Positions 32,457-40,222 of a DNA stretch of 64,000 nt are shown here, one piece after another. The stretch covers positions 3,596,001 to 3,660,000 of the forward strand of contig OZ251577.1 of NCBI GenBank assembly GCA_965243805.1, given 5' to 3'. The DNA is from CATQHQ01 sp965243805 (GTDB taxonomy: Bacteria; Gemmatimonadota; Gemmatimonadetes; Longimicrobiales; Gaopeijiaceae). The position numbers and the translations under genes were made by a program. The notes below the pieces were generated by a model, which saw nothing but the letters and a program-made list of their open reading frames with translations, made no database searches and was not told where the DNA came from. Position 1 is the stretch's first letter. Every line of letters begins with the position of its first letter.

Positions 32457-33272
32457 GTGAGACTCTACATCAACATCGACCATGTGGCGACGGTGCGGCA
32501 GGCGCGCCGAACCGACGAGCCCGACCCGGTGCGGGCGGCCGTCCTGGCCGAGTTGGGCGGCGCCGACGGGATCACGATCCACCTGCGGGAAGACCGACGC
32601 CACATCCAGGACCGGGACGTGCGGCTGCTGGCCGAGACGGTTCGCACGGGGATCAACTTCGAGCTGGCAGCGTCGGCGCCAGTGGTGGAGTTGGCGGTGG
32701 TGCTGGCCCCGATGCAGGCGACTTTGGTGCCCGAGAAGCGCGAGGAGGTCACCACGGAGGGCGGACTGGACTTGGCGTCGGCTTCGGTTCGCAGGGCGGT
32801 GGGCGAGGCGTTGGGACGGTTGCAGGAGCGCGGCGTGCGCACGTCCCTCTTCGTAGACCCCAGCCGGGAGGCGATGGACCGGTCGGCGGAGCTGGGTGCC
32901 GATGCCGTCGAGCTTCACACCGGCGAGTACGCCAACGCCATCGGGGACGCGGCGAGGGGCGACGCGGCGCAAGGCGACATGGCGAAGGGTGACGCGGCGA
33001 AGGGAAGGGAGCTGGCGCGCTTGGCCGATGCGGCGGCGCACGGCCACGGGGCGGGACTGGCGGTCCACGCGGGACACGGTCTCACCTACGAGAACGTGAC
33101 GCCGGTCGCGGCCCTTGCTCACGTCGAGGAGCTCAACATCGGGCACAGCGTGGTGTCGCGGTCGATCTTCGTCGGCTTGGAGCGTGCGGTCCGGGAGATG
33201 AAGGAGCTCGTCCTGCAGGCCCCGGGCAAGGTGCCGCACCCCGGCGCCTGGACGCCCCCGCTCGGGTTCTGA
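32457..33272 (+). CDS. pdxJ: Pyridoxine 5'-phosphate synthase
   Basis: PdxJ condenses deoxyxylulose phosphate and aminoacetone phosphate into pyridoxine phosphate (DXP-dependent B6 route). Motifs include LYINIDHVATVRQAR, DGITIHLREDRRHIQDRD, NFELA, LVPEKREEVTTEGGLD, VSLFVDP-like TSLFVDPS, VELHTGEYAN and AGHGLTYENV. Residues 164-183, immediately after the conserved HTGEYAN loop, are four five-residue repeats (DAARG DAAQG DMAKG DAAKG) encoded by four 15-base units at 32946-33005, in a place where normal PdxJ has a short loop. The start is GTG 32457. Confidence 0.96.
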   Translation: MRLYINIDHVATVRQARRTDEPDPVRAAVLAELGGADGITIHLREDRRHIQDRDVRLLAETVRTGINFELAASAPVVELAVVLAPMQATLVPEKREEVTTEGGLDLASASVRRAVGEALGRLQERGVRTSLFVDPSREAMDRSAELGADAVELHTGEYANAIGDAARGDAAQGDMAKGDAAKGRELARLADAAAHGHGAGLAVHAGHGLTYENVTPVAALAHVEELNIGHSVVSRSIFVGLERAVREMKELVLQAPGKVPHPGAWTPPLGF

Positions 33273-33317
33273 CGAGCCCGGCGCACGCGGTTCGGCACAA
33301 CTAATCCCACGATTCCG

Positions 33318-34352
33318 ATGCGGAGATGGACGGGGGTGGTCGGGGTGGCGCTGGCCGCCGTGCTGCTCTGGTGGGTCTTTCGGGACCAGGACCTGGCGGA
33401 GATCTGGCGCCGCTGCCGAGAAGCCAATCCCTTCTTCCTGACGCTGGCGGTCTTCGTCACCACCGGGGGGTTCGCCGTTCGGGCCGCGCGCTGGCGGTTC
33501 TTTCTGGCACCAGCCCAGCGCAAGAGCCCCTTCGGCTCCAGGTTCGCCGCCGTGTCGATCGGTTTCATGACGAACAACCTCCTGCCGTCGGGGCGCCTTG
33601 GCGAGTTCGCGCGAGCCTACGCCTACAGCCGGATGGAGCCCGTGTCTGCGCCGACCGCGTTTGCCACGCTGGTCGTGGAGCGCTTCGCCGACGGCATCGT
33701 GCTCCTTGCCTTGCTCTTCCTGGCCGTAACGAGCCCTCATTTCCCGGCCGACGCCCTGCCGAGTGAGGTGACGGCAGCGATCTGGGGCGCGATGAGCGTC
33801 CTCGGGGTCGCGCTGCTCTTCGTGCTGGCGCTGCTGGTGCTTCCGGGCCGGACGACAAGGCTCGCGGGCGGCTTGGCGAGCGCGTTGCTCCCCGACCGGT
33901 GGGCGGCCGTCGCGGTCCGCGCTCTTGGGGGGTTCGTGGACGGACTGGCCGCACTTCGGGACTGGCGGCTGGCGGTCTCGGCGCTGGCGTGGACGTTCGG
34001 CCTCTGGCTGGTGCAGTCGTTCTCGCTCTGGCTGGGCTTCCAGGCGTTCGACATCGAGCTTCCCTTCGTGGCGGCCGTCTTCCTGAACACGGTGCTCGCC
34101 TTTGCCGCCTCGCTCCCGGCCGCGCCGGGCTACTTCGGGACCTTTCACTCCGCCGCCAAGCTGGCGCTGGTGAGCGTGTACGGTGCGCCGGAAGCTCCCG
34201 CCATCGCCTTCGCCACCGCATGGCACCTGGGAAGCTTCTTCCCGATCACGCTCATGGGCCTCTGGCAGCTGCGTCGCCTGGACATGTCGTTCCGCGACCT
34301 GCGGGCGGCCGAGCCGGAAGAGGCGACGGAGCGGGAAGAGGGTGCGGCGTGA
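33318..34352 (+). CDS. Flippase-like / lysylphosphatidylglycerol synthase TM-region family protein
   Basis: A 344-aa integral membrane protein with about seven to eight spans. It has the family pattern RAARWRFFLAP, IGFMTNNLLPSGRLGEFARA, VVERFADGIVLLALLFLA and ASLPAAPGYFGTFHSAAKLAL (UPF0104/AglD/LPG_synthase_TM). Members are membrane proteins of lipid or polyprenyl-sugar handling, but many have no assigned reaction, and there is no C-terminal LPG synthetase domain. The start is ATG 33318. It overlaps ispE by four bases, which may reflect an isoprenoid-linked role. Confidence 0.85.
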   Translation: MRRWTGVVGVALAAVLLWWVFRDQDLAEIWRRCREANPFFLTLAVFVTTGGFAVRAARWRFFLAPAQRKSPFGSRFAAVSIGFMTNNLLPSGRLGEFARAYAYSRMEPVSAPTAFATLVVERFADGIVLLALLFLAVTSPHFPADALPSEVTAAIWGAMSVLGVALLFVLALLVLPGRTTRLAGGLASALLPDRWAAVAVRALGGFVDGLAALRDWRLAVSALAWTFGLWLVQSFSLWLGFQAFDIELPFVAAVFLNTVLAFAASLPAAPGYFGTFHSAAKLALVSVYGAPEAPAIAFATAWHLGSFFPITLMGLWQLRRLDMSFRDLRAAEPEEATEREEGAA

Positions 34353-35278
34353 GCGTCTCGGTATCGTGTCCGGCCAAGGTGAACCTGTTCCTGCGCATAT
34401 TTGCGCGGGAGGAGTCGGGGCATCATCAGATCGAGACGTTCTTCCTGGCTGTCGGGCTGTGGGATCGGGTGACGGTTCGTCGGGGCGGCCCTGGGATCGC
34501 CGTGAACGTCGGGACCGCCCCGTGGTCGGCTCCGGGCCTGGGCGACTTGGCCAGCGAAGTAGGAGAGCCCGGCGATAGCAGTGTTGCTCGGGCCGCCGAG
34601 GTGTTCTTCGACGCGACTGGGCGCGAGCCCTCCGTCTCCATTGAGCTGGCCAAGGCTATCCCCGCCGGGACGGGGCTCGGCGGCGGCTCGTCGGACGCGG
34701 CCGGAACCCTTGCGGCCTTGAACAAGCTCTACGGCCGGCCCCTTGGGCGGGAGGCCCTGGTGGAGATCGGCGGGTGGATCGGCGCCGACGTGGCGTTCTT
34801 CTGCGCGGGCGCGCCTGCGGCCCTGGCGTGGGGCAGAGGCGACCGCTTGATGCCGTGCTCGCCGCCCCCTCCGGCTCCCGCGGTGCTGGTGGTGCCCCGC
34901 CAGCGGTTCGCGACGGCGGACGCCTACCGGGAAGCGTCGGCGGCGCTGGACCTGCCCGCGGGTTCGGCCCGCCTCCCGGTGGAATGTTCCTCCGGCGACT
35001 GGAGGGCGCTCTGGGAGCTGGCCGACTGGGTGGGCAACGACTTTGAGCGGACGGCCTTCCGACGGTCGCCGGCACTGGCCGTCTTCAGGTCGGCCCTAGT
35101 GGAAGCCGGTGCCGCTGCGGCCCGTCTCACGGGGAGCGGTTCGGCCCTTTACGGGGTGTTTGCGACGGACGAGGCGGCCCAGCGGGCGGTCCGCCGGGTT
35201 GGTGCGATGGAGGGGGTGGCTGCCGCGCTGTTGGTTTCGACGCTGGATGCGATGCCGAGGCCAGAGAGGGGTGCGTAG
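34349..35278 (+). CDS. ispE: 4-diphosphocytidyl-2-C-methyl-D-erythritol kinase
   Basis: This GHMP kinase catalyses the ATP-dependent step of the MEP isoprenoid pathway. It has CPAKVNLFLRIFAREESGHH (substrate loop), the ATP loop IPAGTGLGGGSSDAAGTLAAL, IGADVAFFCAGAPAALAWGRGD, and the C-terminal ARLTGSGSALYGVF. The 309-aa length is usual. The start is GTG 34349, overlapping the membrane protein stop. It is the last chromosomal gene before tRNA-Gln. Confidence 0.95.
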   Translation: MSVSVSCPAKVNLFLRIFAREESGHHQIETFFLAVGLWDRVTVRRGGPGIAVNVGTAPWSAPGLGDLASEVGEPGDSSVARAAEVFFDATGREPSVSIELAKAIPAGTGLGGGSSDAAGTLAALNKLYGRPLGREALVEIGGWIGADVAFFCAGAPAALAWGRGDRLMPCSPPPPAPAVLVVPRQRFATADAYREASAALDLPAGSARLPVECSSGDWRALWELADWVGNDFERTAFRRSPALAVFRSALVEAGAAAARLTGSGSALYGVFATDEAAQRAVRRVGAMEGVAAALLVSTLDAMPRPERGA

Positions 35279-35314
35279 CGGGGGCGCATTGACTAAATTG
35301 TAGCCCCAGTCTTC

Positions 35315-35385
35315 TGGCCCGTCGTCTAACGGCAAGACACCGGTCTTTGGAACCGGTGATGGTGGTTCGACTCCACCCGGGCCAA
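35315..35385 (+). tRNA. tRNA-Gln (anticodon TTG)
   Basis: The 71 bases fold as a cloverleaf. The acceptor stem pairs TGGCCCG with CGGGCCA; the D-stem is GTCT/AGAC; the anticodon stem is CCGGT/ACCGG with loop CTTTGGA (anticodon TTG, reading CAA); the variable loop is TGAT; the T-stem is GGTGG/CCACC with loop TTCGACT; the discriminator is A. CCA is not encoded. TAAATT at 35294-35299 could be a -10 element. The accessory island begins 48 bases downstream, so this gene may be an integration site. I found no duplicate of its 3' end in the window and no integrase. Confidence 0.96.
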
Positions 35386-35433
35386 TTGCGGGACCCACCG
35401 CTGCGCCGCGGAACGATGCCGGCCGCTGCTCGG

Positions 35434-35781
35434 TCACTGCGGCTCTGGGCCGTCCTCCGGCTCGTCGCTAGCGGTGTAGACGCCAGGGGGCTCCTGCACC
35501 ACAAGCCGCTGCGGCGTCGATCGCTCTTCAAGCTTGGCGTCGAGAACGCTCACGGCCGTCTTGACCCCGGCAATCTCCGCGACGAGTTGCTGGTGGTCGG
35601 CGCGAGTCCGATCATCGAGCCGGTCGATGCGCTGCCCGAGGGCTTGGTGCCCCTCCTTCATGCGCTTCTCGAGCCGGTCGATGCGCCTTCCGATGTCGGC
35701 CCGGAGGACCAGGACGATCCCGATGGCAGAGCCGACCACCGATACGATGGTCAAGAAGGCGTCGCTGGTGAGGAAGTCCAT
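35434..35781 (-). CDS. Small membrane coiled-coil protein, copy 1
   Basis: A 115-aa protein of unknown function. The N-terminal membrane helix is AFLTIVSVVGSAIGIVLVLR; a heptad coiled coil follows (RRIDRLEKRMKEGHQALGQR, RADHQQLVAEIAGVKTAVSV), then a short acidic tail ending EDGPEPQ. I placed the start at ATG 35781 by comparison with the paralogue at 50813-51217. It is transcribed divergently from the NERD-kinase gene, and the same pair occurs twice in the island, so it is probably a partner or sensor subunit. That role is inferred from context. Confidence 0.75.
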   Translation of the reverse strand: MDFLTSDAFLTIVSVVGSAIGIVLVLRADIGRRIDRLEKRMKEGHQALGQRIDRLDDRTRADHQQLVAEIAGVKTAVSVLDAKLEERSTPQRLVVQEPPGVYTASDEPEDGPEPQ

Positions 35782-36133
35782 TCCGTCCTGTCCTTCCGTC
35801 GGGCTTTGGCCCGGTTGCGTCCCGTCCTCAAGTAATCCCCCGCCGGTCACGGACCCTGACTCGACACTGGCCGACATAGTAATGGCCCTGTCAAGGCTCC
35901 AGACGACGCCACCCGTGCGCCAGTGCCTCTCGCCTGGCGATGGGCGCTGGTTCTCGCCTGGCGCTGGCCGCTGGCGAAGGCGCAACTCTTCGTGTTACGA
36001 TGGGGGACAACCCCCCCGGAGCGTGCTTCCCGGCGCATCCGGGCACTTCCCCCAGGACCGCCGTAGCGATGAGACCAGGGCGGAATAGACAAGCGCGAGC
36101 AGGAGCAGGGGCCGACGCGACCAGAGGACGCCA
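35782..36133. promoter_or_regulatory. Divergent intergenic region with conserved TTACGATGG element, copy 1
   Basis: This gap serves both the minus-strand coiled-coil gene and the plus-strand NERD-kinase gene. It shares TACGAT (35996-36001) and the block from CCCCCGGAGCGTGCTTCCCGG to the kinase start with the second copy, making it the best candidate control region. TCTCGCCTGGCG occurs twice in tandem at about 35927-35965. Confidence 0.5.
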
Positions 36134-39100
36134 GTGAGAGTCGTCCCGGTCCCGTGCGGGCCTGCCGTCAACGAGAGCGAGCGCTTGGCTCTGGAGAAGG
36201 TCAAGGCCGGCTTGGTCTCCCTGCCGGGCGACGGCCGGTGGTACCTCCTGAGCAACCTGATGTTCTCGGTGAACCACCAGTTTCAATCCGACGAGATTGA
36301 CTTGGTGGCGGTGGGGCCGCCGGGCGTGCGCGTGGTCGAAGTCAAGCACTGGAGCGACGCCCACGCCGAGTGGGCCGAGCGAGAGGCCGACAAGGTCACG
36401 CTAAAGGCACGCAAGGTCGGCAGCACACTGCGCCGTCTGGTGAAAAAGCTGCCCCGCGTGGACGGCGCGGTCCTTCTTACCCACCCGCCCTCCAAGGTCA
36501 AGCAGCTGGTGAGCCGCGGGAAGGTTCGGGGAGTCGAGTTCCATCCGCTGAAGGAGTGGCGGCGCGTGATCCGGCCCGACGAGCCGAAGGTGCTCTCGCC
36601 CCAGCAGGTGGAGCGGCTGGCCAAGATGCTGGTGCCCAGGAGCGCGGCCGTGCAGGTGAGCGGCGACCTGCCTCTCCGGCGGCTCGCGGGCTACGTGAAC
36701 CTGGAGCTTCAGACGGAGCCGGACGAATCCTTCCACCGGATCTACAAGGGCGTCCATTCGTCGCGGAAGGACCGGGTGTTCCTGCACCTGTACGACCTCT
36801 CCGTGCCCGGCGTAGGGAGCGCGGAGCGGACAGCCCGACGCGAACACGATGTGCTTCACCACCAGCTGTCGCGCTTCGCGTGGGCGCCCCGCATTCTGGA
36901 CTCGTTCCAGGACGCGCCCGGATACGCCGACGAGATGAAGTTCTTCACCGTGGTGGACCCGGCGGTCCCCAGCATCGAGGAGCGGGCCGGCGACGCCGAC
37001 TGGGGGCTGCTTGACCGACTGGCGTTCGCGAGGCGGACGATCCGGGCGGTCAAGGAGCTTCACGGCGCCACCACCGACGGGCTGGGGCTGGTGCACCGGA
37101 ACCTCTCGCCGCGGACGATCCTGGTGAAGCATGACAACACGCCCGTGCTGACCGGCTTCGAGCACGTCGGCACGCCAGCGGCCCGTAGTGCGAGTCTGGC
37201 CGGGTACTCGGCAGGGGAGGATGACTCGACCATCGCGCCGGAGGTGCGGAAGCACGGGCTTGCCGTGGCCGACCAGCGCTCCGACGTGTACTCGCTGTGT
37301 GCGTCGCTGGCCATCCTGTTCGCGGAGTATGACGGCAACGACGGCTGGCAGGTCCCCGGCGCCAAGGAAGCCTTGGAGGGGGGAGTGACGGACGCCGCGG
37401 CCCGTCCTTTGCCGACGGAACTCGAAGAGGAGTTCGCGGTGTTGCTGGGGCAGGAGGTGCCGCCGGCCACGGTTCCACCGGCCCGGTTCTGGACCGAAGA
37501 CCAGGAAGTGCGCTTCCAGAACGGCTTGTACCGGGTGGTCGCCCGCCTCGGGTCGGGAGGCGTGGGAACGACGTTCAAGGTGATCGAGCTGGACCGTGCG
37601 ACGAAGCGGGAAGTGGGCACCTTCGTGGGCAAGGTGGTGGGCGACGAGGAGACGGGGAAGCATGTGCGCTTGGCCTACAAGCGCGCTCGGCAGTCAGTGA
37701 GCCAGCATCCGGGCCTCTCGACCGTCCTCCAGGTCGCCGAGGAGTGGCGCGAGAACGAGTTCTTGGCGCTCTCGGCGTGGATCGAGGGGGCCGCGCTGGC
37801 CGACTACACCGGCGTGGTGCCGCTGCTGGCGGAGGATCACGACCAGGAGCCGGAGGAACTGGTCCTGGGCTGGCTGCGCCAAGCGTGCGAGGCACTGGAT
37901 GTGCTCCACCGCAACGGGCTGGTGCACGGCGACGTGAGCCCCGGCAACATCCTGGTTTCCGGCGACGGTCGTTCGGGCACCGCGGGCCCCGCGACGGAAC
38001 GGCTGGTGCTCACCGACTACGACTTCATCACGCCCATCGGGGAAGCCCCGGTGGCGCCGGGCGCCATCCTCTACGGTTCGCCTAACCGCGTCCGCAACGG
38101 AGAGGCCCGACCGTCCGACGACCTGTACGCGCTGGCGGCCACCTTCTTCCAGCTTCTCTTCGACCAGAAGCCCTTCGTGCACGACCAGCGCCAGCAGAAG
38201 GAGTGCGGGCTCAACTGGGAGCACGGGGACCGGGCCGCGTATCCACGAGTGGCGGCCTTCCTGGACCAAGCGACCGCCCCCGACGCGGAGAGCCGTTTCG
38301 CGTCGGTCAGCGACGCCCTGGAAGCACTAATGGCAGAGCCAGCGGAGGTGGCGGGACCGACGGAGCTGGTGGAGCCGGTGGAGGCCGAAGCCCCAGACGA
38401 CCAGTCCGAGACGCCGACACCGCCGCCTCCGCTCCCCGCCTTGCCAACGGTCCCGCGAGCCGACCGATCCCGGAACCAAGTCGAATGGCTGCGCGATCTC
38501 TTGCAGTCCTATCCCGGCTCGCGCTGGGGCAACCGGGAGACTCGGGGGCTGGACAGCGAGTTCGCCCGGCGCACCTACGTGACGACCGAACTCGAAGAGA
38601 CTCTCTACCAAGAAGTGCTGGACCGGCAGGTGCGTCTGGTGGTGCTCTGCGGCAACGCGGGAGACGGCAAGACGGCGCTGCTCCAGCACCTAGCGGACAG
38701 GCTCGGCCTCGGCCGCCATCGTTCGGCCCAGCGGATCATCGAGGGCGACGTGGGCGACGGGCTTCGCGTCCGCGTGAACTTCGACGGCTCCGCCGCCTGG
38801 GAAGGACGTTCCGCCGACGAGCTGCTGGATGAGTTCCTGGAGCCGTTCCAGCAGGGGCCGCCGAAGGAGGATGTCGTCCACCTCCTGGCAATCAACGATG
38901 GACGCCTGCTGGAGTGGATCGGCCGAGGCGAAGACACGCCCCTGAAGGACGCGCTGACGAAGCGGCTGCACGGTGATGGTTCCTCCGATGACCAGATATC
39001 GTTCTACAGCTTAAACAGCAGCTCCCATGTGGGTGGCATCGCCTGGGACTCCGATACAATCGACACGAGCTTCCTAGACCAATTAGTGGATCGCCTCTAC

Positions 39101-40222
39101 GGTGGAGATGCGGCCACCGCCACCTGGAGTTCGTGCGCAACCTGCTCGGCGCAGGACCGTTGCGGGGTCTACGCTGCGGCCCAGGTCTTCGGCTCCGCTG
39201 GCTTGTCGCGGGACGACAGTGTGCGGTTGATGGCTCGCCGACGCCTGTTCGAGGCGTTGCAGGCTGTCCACTTCCGGGGAGAGACCCACATCACCGTGCG
39301 GGAGTTGCGGAGCTCCCTGATCTATGTCCTCTTTGGGACCGACTATTGCACCGACTACCACTTGGCGGCAACAAGCCCCAACGCCCAAGCGTACTGGGAC
39401 CGGGCGTTCGACCCGGGTTCGCACGCCCGTCAGGGTGAAGTGCTGACCGAGATGGTCCGACTCGACCCGGGGTTGGAGGCCCATCCCAAGGTCGATCGGA
39501 AGCTCCTTGAGGGCATCGCCCACGACCGAGATGGTGCCCGGCGGCTCGCGTCGGCCCGACGACGGGCGTACTTTGAGGGGATGGGCGACGACACCGACGG
39601 CTTCCATGTGGACCTAGCCCAGGGCGGTCACCTTCGCCGCTTCCGAGACGTGCCGTTTCTCAATGACCTAGCCAGCGACAAACTTCGCACCGACCTCGTC
39701 CGTGGAATCGCCCGGTTGGGTGACCTGCCAGCACAGGCTTTGCGGCGCGACCACGAGGTGGTTCCCCTGCGAATCCAACCGCGCACCCCGACTGAGACGA
39801 CATTTTGGTCCGACAAGGCTATCGATCGCTTCCGGCTGGAGTCGGAGGTCGTGCGCCCTACCGGAGACGACATGGCGGCAGAATACGGTCCGCTCGCGCA
39901 GTTGCATCGGGGTGTCTTCCTGGTGTACGCATATGAAAACGGCGGGGAGGAGCAATTGCGTATGGGCGCTGAACTCTTTCACCAGTTACTGGAACTTGGC
40001 GAGGGCTACCAGTTGGGCGACCTGTCCACCGACGACGCCTTCGCGAACCTCTCGATCTTTCTCCGGCGCCTACTTCGGGAGGACGACCGCTGGCTCACCG
40101 CGTGGAGCCCTATTCGAGAGGAAGCCATCTACAGAATTTCGGCCGAGATCAAAGAGGGGTCTTCCCGTGGGCCGGTGCAGTGCTTGGTCATCCAGCCGGT
40201 GCAGGGCGACGGCGATGAGTGA
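36134..40222 (+). CDS. NERD-pseudokinase-kinase-P-loop ATPase protein (PglW-like N-terminus, DptF-like C-terminus)
   Basis: A 1362-aa multidomain protein. Residues 35-130 are a NERD nuclease-like domain with EID (Asp56) and VVEVKHW (Glu69, Lys71). Residues 190-430 are kinase-like but degenerate: HRN323LSPRTIL has Asn for the catalytic Asp, and there is no DFG, so this is a pseudokinase. Residues 465-735 are a second kinase with LGSGGVG (473-478), Lys500, HGD600VSPGN605 and D628YD, probably active. After a Pro/Glu linker, residues 790-1362 hold a P-loop ATPase (GNAGDGKT, 840-847) with a Cys cluster C1001, C1004 and C1010. NERD plus kinase resembles PglW of BREX type 2. The ATPase half has the position and size of DptF. 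It overlaps the next gene by eight bases. The DptF relation is inferred from order and length. Confidence 0.8.
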   Translation: MRVVPVPCGPAVNESERLALEKVKAGLVSLPGDGRWYLLSNLMFSVNHQFQSDEIDLVAVGPPGVRVVEVKHWSDAHAEWAEREADKVTLKARKVGSTLRRLVKKLPRVDGAVLLTHPPSKVKQLVSRGKVRGVEFHPLKEWRRVIRPDEPKVLSPQQVERLAKMLVPRSAAVQVSGDLPLRRLAGYVNLELQTEPDESFHRIYKGVHSSRKDRVFLHLYDLSVPGVGSAERTARREHDVLHHQLSRFAWAPRILDSFQDAPGYADEMKFFTVVDPAVPSIEERAGDADWGLLDRLAFARRTIRAVKELHGATTDGLGLVHRNLSPRTILVKHDNTPVLTGFEHVGTPAARSASLAGYSAGEDDSTIAPEVRKHGLAVADQRSDVYSLCASLAILFAEYDGNDGWQVPGAKEALEGGVTDAAARPLPTELEEEFAVLLGQEVPPATVPPARFWTEDQEVRFQNGLYRVVARLGSGGVGTTFKVIELDRATKREVGTFVGKVVGDEETGKHVRLAYKRARQSVSQHPGLSTVLQVAEEWRENEFLALSAWIEGAALADYTGVVPLLAEDHDQEPEELVLGWLRQACEALDVLHRNGLVHGDVSPGNILVSGDGRSGTAGPATERLVLTDYDFITPIGEAPVAPGAILYGSPNRVRNGEARPSDDLYALAATFFQLLFDQKPFVHDQRQQKECGLNWEHGDRAAYPRVAAFLDQATAPDAESRFASVSDALEALMAEPAEVAGPTELVEPVEAEAPDDQSETPTPPPPLPALPTVPRADRSRNQVEWLRDLLQSYPGSRWGNRETRGLDSEFARRTYVTTELEETLYQEVLDRQVRLVVLCGNAGDGKTALLQHLADRLGLGRHRSAQRIIEGDVGDGLRVRVNFDGSAAWEGRSADELLDEFLEPFQQGPPKEDVVHLLAINDGRLLEWIGRGEDTPLKDALTKRLHGDGSSDDQISFYSLNSSSHVGGIAWDSDTIDTSFLDQLVDRLYGGDAATATWSSCATCSAQDRCGVYAAAQVFGSAGLSRDDSVRLMARRRLFEALQAVHFRGETHITVRELRSSLIYVLFGTDYCTDYHLAATSPNAQAYWDRAFDPGSHARQGEVLTEMVRLDPGLEAHPKVDRKLLEGIAHDRDGARRLASARRRAYFEGMGDDTDGFHVDLAQGGHLRRFRDVPFLNDLASDKLRTDLVRGIARLGDLPAQALRRDHEVVPLRIQPRTPTETTFWSDKAIDRFRLESEVVRPTGDDMAAEYGPLAQLHRGVFLVYAYENGGEEQLRMGAELFHQLLELGEGYQLGDLSTDDAFANLSIFLRRLLREDDRWLTAWSPIREEAIYRISAEIKEGSSRGPVQCLVIQPVQGDGDE

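Larger units (their letters stand above)
35434..38330. repeat. Duplicated cassette, copy 1 (membrane coiled coil + NERD-kinase)
   Basis: This roughly 2.9-kb block is homologous at the nucleotide level to 50813-53720, including the divergent intergenic region. Similarity starts at the stop codon of the small gene and ends just after codons SRFASVSDALEAL of the kinase gene. A 264-base stretch (37499-37762) is identical to 52889-53152. Confidence 0.95.
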
